Shown here: one piece after another, positions 21,700-32,849 of the stretch
Layout of the letters: each line of letters starts with the position of its first letter
Position numbering within the stretch: the first letter of the stretch is position 1
Assembly: GCA_026008535.1 (NCBI GenBank)
Contig: BRKX01000002.1
Span: forward strand, 59,703,170-59,767,169
Direction: 5' to 3'
DNA length: 64,000 nt
Source: Perilla frutescens
Lineage: Eukaryota; Streptophyta; Magnoliopsida; Lamiales; Lamiaceae
Made by a program: the position numbers and the translations under genes
Notes under the pieces: model-generated
Database searches by the model: none
Told to the model about the DNA's origin: nothing
What the model saw: the letters and a program-made list of their open reading frames with translations, nothing else

Positions 21700-23487
21700 A
21701 TGGATATATCACTTAATTAAAGAATCCAAGAAGAAGGATTAATTTTATTTTTATTTTTTATTTTATAATGTACGTATGTAACTATATATACATATATGCA
21801 TTCATGCATGGATATTAATTCTTTTGCTGCTTATAATTAAGTAAGTTGGAGTGGGTGATAAGAAAGGTACTAGTTTTGAGAATTTCATTCAGACAAGGCA
21901 AACAAACTGAATGGAATCTCGATCTCTCGTAATATATATATATATGATGATGATGATGATCAATTCTTGGATTAGGTTTGGAAGAATTTTAACCGTTGTT
22001 TTATTAACCGCCCTCCAAATAACTGCCCCCATCTCTTAGAAGTTAAAACTGAACGTACCGTGAATATTGGATATTAACCGCCGAGGTATCAGAAGCCAAG
22101 AACTTAGGCGCTGCTAGCTACTTTTTAGCAATAAACTAAATTTAGAACGCCCTTTCTCAAAAATCTAGCAAGTCTTACCAGATTTTCCTAGTATTTTGAT
22201 TAATGCCCATAAATAAAACTAATGATTACAACCAAATACGCTTTTGAAATTGTCTATTGGGCATTTTATATTACATTCCTTATTACACACTCAATTTCTT
22301 TAATTTTTTTTTCAATTTTTTCTTTAATTTCAATTTATTATACTTTAGTTTAATTTTACGCTTGTTATTTATGGTTCATCATATCTACTTAGAGTTTAAT
22401 ATAATTTTTTAGTATTTAATTTTTCAAATAATCAATGAATAACTAAAAATTGAAAATTAAATAATAAAAAATTATCAAGCATTCTAATTGAGTAGGATGA
22501 ATCTTGAAATAATAAGTATAAAATTAAACTAAGGCATAAGAAATTGAAATCGAAGAAATAAATTGAAAAAAAAATAAAAAAAATCGAGTGTGCAATAGGG
22601 AACACATCACCAAATGTGTAATAGAGTATATCATGTTTATTTATGCTGCCGAGAGATAAATGTGAGGGTTGAAGGGACCGCTGTCTATCTCTTTATATTT
22701 AATTTCAATTTTCTAAACATATTAGATAAATGATGCTGTTTTTTCAACACATAATCTTTTTATTAAAATAAATAATAGTCTTGAATATATCATAAACAAT
22801 AATAACATGATTGGAATTTCATTAAATTATAACGTTTATTATATGATCGAAATATATATACTTAGATGGGGAGCAACCTTATTTAGACAATTAATTAATT
22901 ATTCTACTCTCTCAATAATTTCATAATGTAATTTGTGTACTTAACATCATGATGGACTTTATAAAAATTATAAAACAATTCCTATAAATAATTAATTTAT
23001 GATAATAACAATTTATGAATTTAATGAACTTAAATTAATATGCTCATGCTAATTTATGAGAATCGGAATATAATTTTACTGCAATTTCTTCTTCTCCGAT
23101 AGTTGCTATGGAACTATAGCTGAAAAAATCAGAACCCCTAAAAAAAAAATCAAAATTTTCCGATTAGCCACCCCACAACCCTCTAATTCCGCCAATGTTC
23201 TCAACTCGAATGTACCCGATCCGTTATACATTCTTTATAGGAAAAAAATAGTCAAATGCGCCCTCCATTCATTTTTTTCTTTAAATTTAAAATAAATGAT
23301 TCAAGATTTTTTTTTGTAAGTAAAAATAACTTGTGGATGTTTGCTAACTCTTCTTTACTTCAGCAAATTTTTGCTATATGAACTTTGTCATTATGTTGAG
23401 CAATAAATTGTGGAACGCATCTCACGTTTATTTACCACTAATGAATTATATAAGTAATTTTTTAATATATATATATATATATATATA
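21700..23487. other. Gene-free spacer
   Basis: AT-rich; holds the dispersed repeat at 22290-22600 and ends in the (AT)n run that precedes element C. No gene seen. Confidence 0.5.
22290..22600 (+). repeat. AT-rich dispersed repeat, copy 4
   Basis: Core AAATTGAAAATTAAATAATA, then TAATTGAGTAGGATGAAT, then AAATTAAACTAAGGCATAAG and AAATTGAAATCGAAG. It is closest to the copies at 5640 and 6060. Confidence 0.5.
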
Positions 23488-23779
23488 GGGGTGGGTTAAA
23501 ATGAGAACCATACCCCTGTGTAGGAACTAAGAATTATTCACAACCACAGATCTTGAAATTTGAATGGACAAGATTGATTTGGAATTTTAGGGGCTAAATT
23601 GCAAAATGATAATTTTGTACCTAAATTTGAAACATAATAAGGGTATTATGGAGAAATTAAATCAACGTGTATCTAGGAAGTGGGAATGATTTCATCAAAA
23701 ACAGTTTTCATTCATTAATATCAAATCTAAAACCCTAGAGAAGATATCCGAAAAATTCCACCCCACCGCGTCTTCAACC

Positions 23780-24165
23780 TCGCCGCCGCCGACTTCACTA
23801 TCTCACCGTCGTTCGTCGCCTGCACAGACGCTGCCCGGACGTCGTACGCCGCCACGCCCAGATGCCCCTGTCGACTGCATAGACGCCGGCCGCAGCGTCA
23901 CCTTCGACTATCGATTCGAAGACCCCAGCCCAGACGCCGCACCCACGCCGTCTGACGCCGCTCGGATGCCGTACGCTGCCACGCCCAGACCCCAGACACC
24001 GCCGGTCGACTGCACAGACGCGGGCCGCAGCGTCACCTTCGTCTGTCGATTCAAAGACCCCAGCCCAGATGCCGCCCACGCCGACGGACGCCGCCCGGAC
24101 GTCGTACGCCGCCACACCCCCACCTCAGACGCCGCCGGTCGACTGCACATACACTTCGCCGCCGG
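23780..24165. repeat. GC-rich tandem repeat, about 130-bp unit, three copies
   Basis: Marker GTCGTACGCCGCCAC recurs at 23841, 23968 (GCCGTACGCTGCCAC) and 24101, giving units of 127 and 133 bp. Each unit also has GACTGCA(C/T)AGACGC and AAGACCCCAGCCCAGA. It is strikingly GC-rich against the AT-rich surroundings. Frames are open on both strands, as expected for a repeat not built from multiples of 3 with few AT triplets. Confidence 0.8.
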
Positions 24166-25234
24166 AAAAATGATGAAGATCGCGAAGGCCGTACGAACAG
24201 GTAATTATCCCGTCATTTTTCAAATTTTGTTGATGTAATTAGATTTGATGTATTTAGCAAATTATTTATATATTATTAGCAATATTTAATGTTTTTGGAT
24301 GTTGTTAAATCTGATTTGGTTTGCTAATTAGTAAATTAAATTGATATAATTAGCAAATTACATGGATATACTTAGCAAATTTCATCGCAATTTAGAATTG
24401 TCTCTTCCATTTGTTAGTGGGGAATATCGTATTTATGATTGTGTTATGTGGTCAGAATGATTGATTTACGACTTTACGTGTCCACCGTTGGGTTTTACTG
24501 AATAAATCTGGTGCTGTTCATTTGTATATTATTTAGCAATTTGTTTGTATATTATGTAGCAAATAATTAAAGTTTGATTAGCAAGTTAGTAATGTATGTT
24601 TAGCAGATTAACTTGGTAGGTTGTGGTTTTTTGAATATTAGTTAGTTATCTCAAATTGGGTTTGTTTATATCATATTTATATTTAATTTATAGCAAATGT
24701 TGAGTATATGATTAGCAAATTGAGAGAGTGGATGATTATATAGGTGAAAGAGAAATTGTTTTAGCAGATTAGTTTAGTAATTTATAATTAGAAAAAATTA
24801 AGGATTTTGGTTATTGTGTAATCGTTTTATACGTTGGTCTTTGTTTGATTGAATTTGACAATTTTAGCAAATTAGTAAGGTTTGATTAGCAAATTATTAA
24901 TATATGTTTAGCAAATGTTGCAACCGTTAAAATTTGCTACTAGGATTCGTATTTTATTAAATTGATCATTTGTTTATATCAAGTTGGTGATACAAGATTA
25001 GCAACTTAGTTATATGTTTTTGTATTGTATAATGGTTTTGTTAATAGCAAATAAACCTTAAATATATAGCAAAATTACATTGATTTCGTTCAAATTAGTA
25101 AGATATAATTATCATTTATGAGTATCATGTATTGTATCATTATGATCAACCTTTGATTGTCATTTATAGGTAACAACGAGAAAGAGGGTCGTGCTAAGAA
25201 GGCAAGGTCAGACGGTGGGGCAAAAGGTGTTTAA
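23966..25234 (+). CDS. Hypothetical spliced cargo ORF in element C
   Basis: Exon 1 (to 24200) runs through the GC-rich repeat and ends ...GKMMKIAKAVRT plus one base before GTAATT. Exon 2 (25170-25234) follows TTTATAG and continues in phase: GNNEKEGRAKKARSDGGAKG V, then TAA. The 969-bp intron is filled by TTAGCAAAT motifs. The short C-terminus is Lys/Arg-rich (RAKKARS), like a nuclear localisation signal. No family is recognised. The start is uncertain: ATG 23966 is simply the first in frame, while Met codons at 24169-24174 would give a 32-residue peptide. It may be a captured gene fragment. Splicing is inferred from sites and phase alone. Confidence 0.3.
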
Positions 25235-25770
25235 ATGATAGTATGGACTGTTATAAATTTCTTATTTATAGCATATTTATATTTAATTTATAGCAAATGT
25301 TGAGTATATGATTAGCAAATTGGGGTTGTTTATATCATATTTATATTTAATTTATAGCAAATGTTGAGTATAAGATTAGCAAATTGGGGTTGTTTATATC
25401 ATATTTATATTTAATTTATAGCAAATGTTGAGTAAATGATTAGCAAATTGAGAAGGTGGATGATTATAGAGGTGAAGAGAAATCGTTTTAGCAGATTAGT
25501 TAAGTAATACATAATTAGAAAAAATTAAGGATTTTGTTTATTGTGTAATCGTTTTATTCGTTGGTTTGGTTTGATTGGATTTGACATTTTTAGCCAATTA
25601 GTAAGGTTTGATTAGCAAATTATTAATATATGTTTAGCAAATGTTGCTACCGTTAAAATTTGCTACAATGATTCGTGTTTTATTAAATTGATCATTTGTT
25701 TATAGCAAGTTAGTGATACAAGATTAGCAAATTTGTGATATGTTTTTGTATTGTATAATGGTTTTTTAAA
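24250..25770 (+). repeat. TTAGCAAATT motif array with direct duplications
   Basis: Many TTAGCAAAT/TAGCAAAT motifs. A block of about 380 bp at 24660-25046 is repeated at about 25390-25770 at high identity. Between them a roughly 68-bp unit (TATTTAATTTATAGCAAATG then GATTAGCAAATTG) is present three times at 25265-25460. Confidence 0.8.
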
Positions 25771-25779
25771 AAAAAAATG

Positions 25780-27135
25780 TTATTTCATAAAAAAAACAAA
25801 TCATATTTTTCACATAAAAAATATTACCGATTTGCTATTAACAAATATATAATGTGCTAATTACAATTAAAAAAGTTGCTAAACGTCGTACACACGCGTT
25901 ACTAACAGATTCTGCCCATATTCCCTACACCTACAAAGATACATTAATGGATAACGCAATACTTGTATCTTGCATAATCAGACGATAACCGGTGTGATAA
26001 TAATATAAGATGGAATAAGAACTTGTGAAAAAAAAATACGTTCTTATTTTACACACAACAATTCATGCCATTTTTTTTTTCTTAATAACTCGAAAACTTC
26101 GACAACCTAATACGAAAAGCATATATCGTCTATCATAAATATGAAATGCCCATTCTCTGAAAACATCTTACTATCATGCAAAACACATTGAAACCATTTA
26201 AAAAAAAAAGACCATCCTATCATAAAAAAAATAAATCATATTTTCACATAAAATATTACCAATATGCTATTAACAAATCTATAATTTGCTAATTACGCAT
26301 AAAAAATTTGTTAAACGTCAGACATAGGCGACCATACCAGATTCCACCCATATCCCTACGCATACAAAGATACATTAACGGATAACAAAATACATGTATC
26401 TTGCATAATCAGACGATAACCGGCATGATTATAATATACAATTGAGTAAGAACTTCTGAAAAAAAAAAAATGCATTCTTATTTTACACATAACAATTCGT
26501 GCCATTTTAACTATTTTTTTTAATAACTTGAAAACTTCCACAACCAAATACGAAAAAAAACATCTATCATCTATAATAAATATGAAATGTCGATTCTCTG
26601 CAAACATCTCACTATCATGCAAAGCACATTGAAACCATTTATAAAAAAAATAAATTTTCACATAAAAATATTACCGATTTGCTATTAACTAATTTATAAT
26701 TTGCTAATTCCGCATACAAAATTTGCTATATGTCAGACATACGCGTCCCTACCAGATTCCACCCATATCCCTACGCATACAAAGATACATTAACGAATAA
26801 CACAATACTTGTATCTTGCATAATCAGATGATAACCGGCGTGATTATAATATACAATAGAGTAAGTACTTGTGAAAAAAATACATTCTTATTTTACACAC
26901 AACAATTCATGCCATTTTAAATATATTTTTTTAAATAACTTGAAAACTTCCACAACCAATACGAAAAAGCATCTATTATCTATAATAAATATGAAATGTC
27001 CATTCTCTGCAAACATCTCACTATCATGTCACATTGAAACCATTTAAAAAAAATTAAATTTTCACATAAAAATATTACCGATTTGCTATTAACAAATCTA
27101 TAATTTGCTAATTCAGTATAAAAAATTTGCTAAAC
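25780..27135 (-). repeat. Tandem repeat of about 404-432 bp, 3.2 copies
   Basis: Marker ACCGATTTGCTATTAACAAA recurs at 25826, 26258, 26673 and 27077. Each unit carries TTTGCTAATT and TTTGCTAAACGTC (inverted form of the 24250-25770 motif), GATACATTAA, and TATCTTGCATAATCAGA. There is no coding capacity. Confidence 0.85.
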
Positions 27136-27140
27136 GTCAA

Positions 27141-27728
27141 ACCTACAAGTTGTTGGATGGATTCCAGTTCTTGACCCGATAGCCCCACCGCGAATAGAGC
27201 TGATTTATCCATATTTACTTGGAGTCCCGAAGCCACTTCAAATTCTAGCAAAGTCTTCATCAAAATTTCCACTGACATATAGTCACCTCTTGCAAATAAC
27301 ATCAAGTCATCTGCAAATGCAAGGTGAGTGATTTTCAGTTCCTTACATCTTGCATGGTAGTTGAAGTTATTGTTAGTAGTCCGAAAATCCAATAATCTAG
27401 CCCAATATTCCATGCAAAAAAGGAATAAGTATGGTGACATCGGATCTCCTTGTCTTATTCCACATTTAGCCTGGATAAATCCATAAAATCCTCCATTGAT
27501 TGAGATGGAGTAGCTTGCAGTGGAAACACACTCCATAATCCAACGAACCATAACCAGAGAAATGCCAATACCTGTCAAGACTTCCTTAAGGAAGGGCCAC
27601 GAGATAGTGTCACGAGCCTTCCTCAAGTCTATTTTAAGAATGCACTTCATAGAAGTTATTGTTTGTATTCCCAATGCATTAGTGTTCCTACTCTTGAAGC
27701 TATCTTTCCCAATACATATTTTTACCAC
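27141..27728 (-). pseudogene. LINE reverse transcriptase fragment
   Basis: About 195 residues of an L1-type reverse transcriptase: CILKIDLRKARDTISW, GIRQGDPMSPYLF, and the catalytic FADD box (THLAFADDLMLFARG), ending LQVNMDKSALF then SGQELESIQQLVG. Beyond that the frame runs into the tandem repeat of element C. Endonuclease, zinc-binding and RNase H parts are absent. It is a truncated relic, either a neighbour of element C or carried by it. Confidence 0.8.
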
Positions 27729-28049
27729 ATGTATATGAAGTAATTAAATAAAAAGAGTTAATTTGCATAAATCTTTTTTCTTTTTCTGATTTTGGTCATG
27801 AAATAAAATAAACTTGTAGGAAACTTGTAAATGTCAAATGAATATGTGCTGACAGACATTAATTTTAATACCTCCTCAAGCAAAAGTTTGGTCCATTTAG
27901 AGCGAACCAACGTTACAGTTCTGGGCTTGCAGAAGACTAGAAGATAATGATTCTTACATTTTATAAATCCATAAATCTAACTCTTCGGTAGCAGTTCAAA
28001 TTTTATATTGTACTCTTTCATGTTTTATTTTATGCTACACTATTTAATT

Positions 28050-28300
28050 TACAATTTTAATAATGTATATTATAAAATAAAATTTAATTATAATATAAAT
28101 AATCATAACCAACATTCATGAACAAAAAATGAATTAAAAAATTATAAAACTTAATTATGAAATAATGAACCATAATAATGAATTATTAATTGGAAATTGA
28201 AAATTAAATACTAAAAAATAATTATAAACCATACGTGGGTGGTTGAACCCTAATAAACAATTGTAAAATTAAATTAAATCACAAAAAAAATCTAAAAGAA
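28050..28300 (+). repeat. AT-rich dispersed repeat, copy 5
   Basis: Near-identical in layout to the copy at 1030-1310, with AATTAAATACTAAAAAATAA, GGGTGGTTGAACCCTAATAA and ACAATTGTAAAATTAAATTA. Confidence 0.6.
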
Positions 28301-28557
28301 AAAAAAAATAGACCACAGAGTGCAACAAGAAATTTCTTGTGCTTCGACAGGGTCAGTTAGCCTAGCCATCCCATTTTATAGAATTAGACCATTCAGTCAA
28401 TTTACATAAGCTAATTTGTTCGAGGTTCGATTAATTGGGCCTAACCAACCAGCACTCCCAACCATTTCATTTTATCATGCAAATGACTTGTTAACTATAA
28501 TAATAACTAAAAGGGTTTAGAAGAAACATATAAAAATTAACAATTAAGGAGCATATT

Positions 28558-28675
28558 TGGGTGAGACCGTCTCATACATGAGACGGATCAATACTCACAT
28601 GCGGAGATCATTATTTATAGGTGAAGTATCATTAACTCACATGTGAGTATCATTAAATAGGGAAAAAACATAGAT
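28558..28675. mobile_element. Relic of the element A family
   Basis: Reads GTGAGACCGTCTCATACATG then AGACGGATCAA, followed by GAAGTATCATTAACTC and GAGTATCATTAAAT. It thus combines the end type and the GTATCATTAA motif of element A at 9309-10725. Confidence 0.4.
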
Positions 28676-28950
28676 AGTTTTCAACTTTTCATCAATTTTT
28701 TTTCTGAAAAAATTGATAATTTATTTTCACGCCCTAAGTTAATAAAATTAAAATAAATAAATAAATGAAATGTTGTTGTAGAATCCGGTCAAAGGAAGTA
28801 AGACTATTCAAAAACAAGTCACTTTCCATTGTTGGCTTTACTGACTTGTCGGCTGAAGCATAGCCGCTAGTGGTAACAGAAGCTCATAAAATTATTACTA
28901 TGGGAATTTTATTTGCTTTAATACATAAACTAAAGTTGCTGTTATCATCA

Positions 28951-29082
28951 TGAGTGTTGTACCAAAATTTTTTGATACATAATTCCACCACATAACTGCC
29001 ACATAAAAAATCATCTTGAGTGTTGTACCAAAATTTTTTGATACATAATTCCACCACATAACTGCCACATAAAAAATTATGT
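28951..29082 (+). repeat. 66-bp tandem duplication
   Basis: Two adjacent copies starting TGAGTGTTGTACCAAAATTT at 28951 and 29017, nearly identical. It looks recent. Confidence 0.9.
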
Positions 29083-29244
29083 GTTTATTTTTTAAAATGC
29101 TTAACATTCATTAATCATCCATAATGGTACATACATTACCATTATTTAATTAACTTAATTTTAATTTTAATATTTTATTTATTAAAATTTTCAATATTAA
29201 TTTATTTAAACATAAAGATATAACCAAATAATCAAAACAAAACA

Positions 29245-30121
29245 ATGACTGGAGCTCGCGACCTCAATAGCTCTCCCAGAACTTGTCTTCAAGTTTGGAG
29301 TTCTACGAGGTCTGCTCTCGTGACCTCAATAGCTCCCCCCGGACTTGTCTTAAAGTCTGGAGTTCTACGGGGTTTGCTTTCACGACTTCAATAGCTCCCC
29401 AGGATTTGTCTTCAAATCTGGGGCTTCACGTGATCTTCTTTTGCGGCCTCAAAAGTTTTCTAGAGACCGTTGAAACCCAGAACACTTCAAGTCATTGTTG
29501 AGTTAATGGTCGAAATTCATTACCCGACCCTTGAGAAGATAAAGGATCAGGTAATGAGAGGCTAATTGTAGAGACTCTTTTCAGTAAAAGACCCAACACA
29601 AGGTCAATATGCGAACAGAGATTGTTAATACGAGGTCGAGAACTCGAAACAAGTTCGACAACTGGGGGACCTCGAAAGCAATCGAGATTAGAGGCCTTCA
29701 TGGTAACAAAATCAGGATATCTTGCAAGACTAAGTCAAAATTCCAGAAATACAGGAACAACTAAAGTAAACCCTAGGGGGGAGTAGCGATTCCGGAAAAG
29801 AAGGGATTTCAGTTGTAGGTTCTCTACTATAAAAGGCCGTGGACTGTTACAAAGCAGGGAGGGACAGTCTACGATCTTGAAAACAGTCACAATCCACATC
29901 CATCATAAAAACGCTGAAAGTTATATATTTTATCATTCATCGTTCCTCTTTTTCGTTCGATATATTTCTGACTTGAGTGTCGGAGACCGAACGATCGTCA
30001 CCCCTCCGACGGTCTTTTGGCTTCACGTTGTGTTTTGCTTTGTAGATCGTCGGAGCACGAATTCCGTATTTTCTCTAATTGCGGAGTACGAGCTCTACAA
30101 TTATGACATAGATAAAGATAT
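29245..30121 (+). mobile_element. Gypsy-like LTR fragment
   Basis: A TATA region (ACTATAAAAGGCCGTGG near 29826-29842) lies between three 62-bp GC-richer direct repeats (ACCTCAATAGCTC at 29261, 29323 and ACTTCAATAGCTC at 29385) and a TTGAGTGTCGGAG block near 29965. That layout is typical of large gypsy LTRs. It is cut at its 3' side by the solo LTR at 30122. There is no internal coding region, and the exact ends are uncertain. Confidence 0.5.
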
Positions 30122-30494
30122 TGTAGGGTATCAAGGCTCCCAGGAGTTACACCGCTTGTTTCCCGTCGCCGGCAGACGGTCCGTTCGTCCCTCAAGGGAC
30201 AGAGAAACAGCCGGAGGGGCAGTGACGAGGCTCAGGGTAACCTGAGACCAAAGCTCCTCCAAACAGCGACCAAAGCACACACCGAGATCGGAAAGACAAA
30301 GAACGGCAGACCACACAACCACTCACAGCCTCAAACTTCCGGCAAGCCTAAGACTGAACCCTAGTATCCCATGCTACTCGCACGAGGAGACCACATAGGA
30401 ATCCAGACGAACTGGGACCGTAAGCAAGGGTCAGTAGGAGCACAGAGCTCTTAAGCAACGACTTGATACAAAGGATCGCAAGAAGCAGAGAAGA

Positions 30495-30538
<44 letters not shown>

Positions 30539-30714
30539 GAGATGAATGAACATTACTGAAGCCCCATGCATGCTTCATTAATAGAAGCAAGGGTAGCCGA
30601 AAGGGTGCAAGGGAATCAACAGTAATGGACAACAGTCAATAGGTTGCAATTAATAAGGGAGATGGGCCAACATCAGTATTGGACCATAACAAATGGGCCA
30701 ACAAATACCCAACA
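30122..30714 (-). mobile_element. Copia-type solo LTR, 593 bp
   Basis: Read on the minus strand it begins TGTTGGGTATTTGTTGGCCC and ends TTGATACCCTACA (TG...CA). It is flanked by exact 5-bp target duplications GATAT at 30117-30121 and 30715-30719. No PBS or internal region is attached, so this is a solo LTR. Start and end resemble the 518-bp LTRs of the GAG-only element at 38178. A (GA)n run lies at 30503-30533. Confidence 0.85.
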
Positions 30715-31948
30715 GATATGCATATTGATTATATAAATATATGAATACATTCATAAACTCATTAACAGGAATAAAATTCTGGCCGTCCAAAATGCTAAAA
30801 CAAATAGTTATTAGAATGCAGGTTTAATTTCTAAATATATGAATTTGTGAAAATGTGGAGAGGTCCACAGAATGAGATTGTACTCACGAAACACAATGAT
30901 GGTGTTGTGTGCATGGGGTGAAAGCGTGAATGCATGTAGTCAAATGTGATCAAATTCTCATGCATATGCTTCCCTCTCTCTATTTATCTATAATACAATC
31001 GTCAGATTAATTTTCCCTAAAACCCAAAAAATGGTGGGATTAGTTTCACTTTTGATCCACAATAATAGAGTTCGTATACATCTGGCCTCAATTTTTGTAT
31101 TTTTAGTCTTAAATTTAAATTTTTTTATTTTTTTGGTCACAACTTTCAGAAAAACAACATTTTTAGACTTTTTAGCCACAATACTAGTAACGTCGCCTGG
31201 TTGCGACTAAAAAAGTCAAAATGTTGAAAATTAAAATTGAGGAAAAAAAAATAAAATACTTGGAATAAAAAATGTGAGATTTTAAACTACATGTTTGAAC
31301 CATATACTAGTATTAACCATGTGCGATGCACATATTTTAATTTTACAATGTTACGATTAATTCAAATTATTTTTTATCAAAATAATAAATACAATTAACA
31401 AGTGTATGTGCATTGTGGTACCACACTACATTATTACACAAAATGAAATAAATTAATAAATAAATAAGAGCATAAGTGTTGAAATAAAACTTACCTATTT
31501 TTGTAGCCAATAGTCATATAATTAAACTTATCAACAATTTTAAATATCATGTTAATGATTTGGAGTATTTGACATTCAACTTGCAAACTATAGGCTAATT
31601 TGTTGCAAAAAAATAAATTGTGTGTGTATATTTTTCCAAGCCTTTGGCATAAGCACTTTTTTTCTTATTGCCATTAAATGAATCACACTTAGGCATAATG
31701 ACACTTTCAAAATACTCGTCAATTACAATTAAAATATGAGGCTGAATTTTTTTTTTTAGAAATGACGAACTCTACAAAATTGATTTATATATGCTAGCTC
31801 ACCAATTCCGATCAAATATAAAAAGATCCATATTAATTATCACATTCTCACATTTCGTAAATAAATAAGAGACTTTGAATTTCATAATGCATATATTAAA
31901 TGAATATTAAGTTTTGACAATCAAGTCATCAAGTAATTATTAGAATAA

Positions 31949-32209
31949 AAGCTGATTGATATGATGGAATGAAATGATCATTTCCATGTCTATTTCCATT
32001 CATGTGATTGGTATCCTTTAACATTGGAAATCACCATTCCCGAAGGAATCGGTATTCCAAAAGTAAGGGAATAGTCATTCCACCCACCCCATGGGTTTAA
32101 CTATTCCTAATGAACCAAAAAATTAATATATTGTATATTTACACATAATCATGTTTTATAATATTATTTGATCATATTTAGAAAAATAATTAGAAAGTCA
32201 TATTAAATA

Positions 32210-32246
<37 letters not shown>

Positions 32247-32849
32247 TCATAATTATTTTTATATTATATTTTTTTTTAAAAACAATTCAAAATATGTATT
32301 AAAATAAAATTTTGATAGTTCTTAAAATTGTATTGAAGAAAAATGAAAGGGGTACCAAAATAAATGTAACATTTTCTAACAAAAAAAAACTAATTAAGTA
32401 TTTGATATAATTCAATATATTCAGATGAAAAATTGAAATGATAAACTATTTTTCTATGAAGTATAAATATTTTTATTAAGGTGTACAAATTATTGTGTGT
32501 ATTAATTAAATACTTTGGAATAAATTTTTTAATAAAATGAATAAATTAAAATTTTCTAAAAAAATTAGAAAAAATCACTTACTATAAAAGAAATTCAATT
32601 TAGTAATATAAGAAAAAAGTTACAACACGTGTTGATAATATTAGTAATTACACTTTATTCAATTATAGAGAAATTTGAAAGTATTTAAAATATTCATTTT
32701 ATAATATAAAAAATAAAATAGTATTCCATTCCGTTCTTCATTCTGGTGTCATATCAATCATAAGAATTGTCATTCTATTCAGACCTTCATTTCATTCCTA
32801 AATTCATGTCATTCATACATAATTCCATTTTTTCATATCAATCACCTCC
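31949..32849. mobile_element. Tourist-like MITE (about 900 bp)
   Basis: Ends share an inverted TGATTGATATGA block (31953-31964 and its complement near 32833-32845), followed inside by GGAATGAAATGA-type sequence and its inverse TCATTTCATTCC. Possible TAA target duplications lie at 31946-31948 and 32850-32852, which suits PIF/Harbinger, though the ends align one base off. Confidence 0.5.

Larger units (their letters stand above)
23488..27140. mobile_element. Element C: repeat-rich element related in design to B
   Basis: The left end follows an (AT)n run and reads GGTGGGTTAAAATGAGAACC, then AAGAATTATTCACAACCACA and GATCTTG, similar to the ends of element B. The interior has a GC-rich tandem repeat with a possible cargo gene, then TTAGCAAATT motifs in plus orientation (24250-25760), then the inverted TTTGCTAA motif within about 415-bp tandem repeats (25780-27135). 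A matching right terminal repeat was not found: the repeats stop at a LINE fragment near 27140. The right border is therefore open. Confidence 0.5.

Noticed and set aside
23798..24150. Minus-strand frames of 80-105 codons in the GC-rich repeat
   Set aside because: They are repetitive and follow from the absence of AT-rich stop codons in the repeat. The plus-strand reading with splice sites is the better, though still weak, candidate.
30348..30632. 94-codon minus-strand frame
   Set aside because: It lies in the solo LTR across a GA microsatellite and is not a gene.
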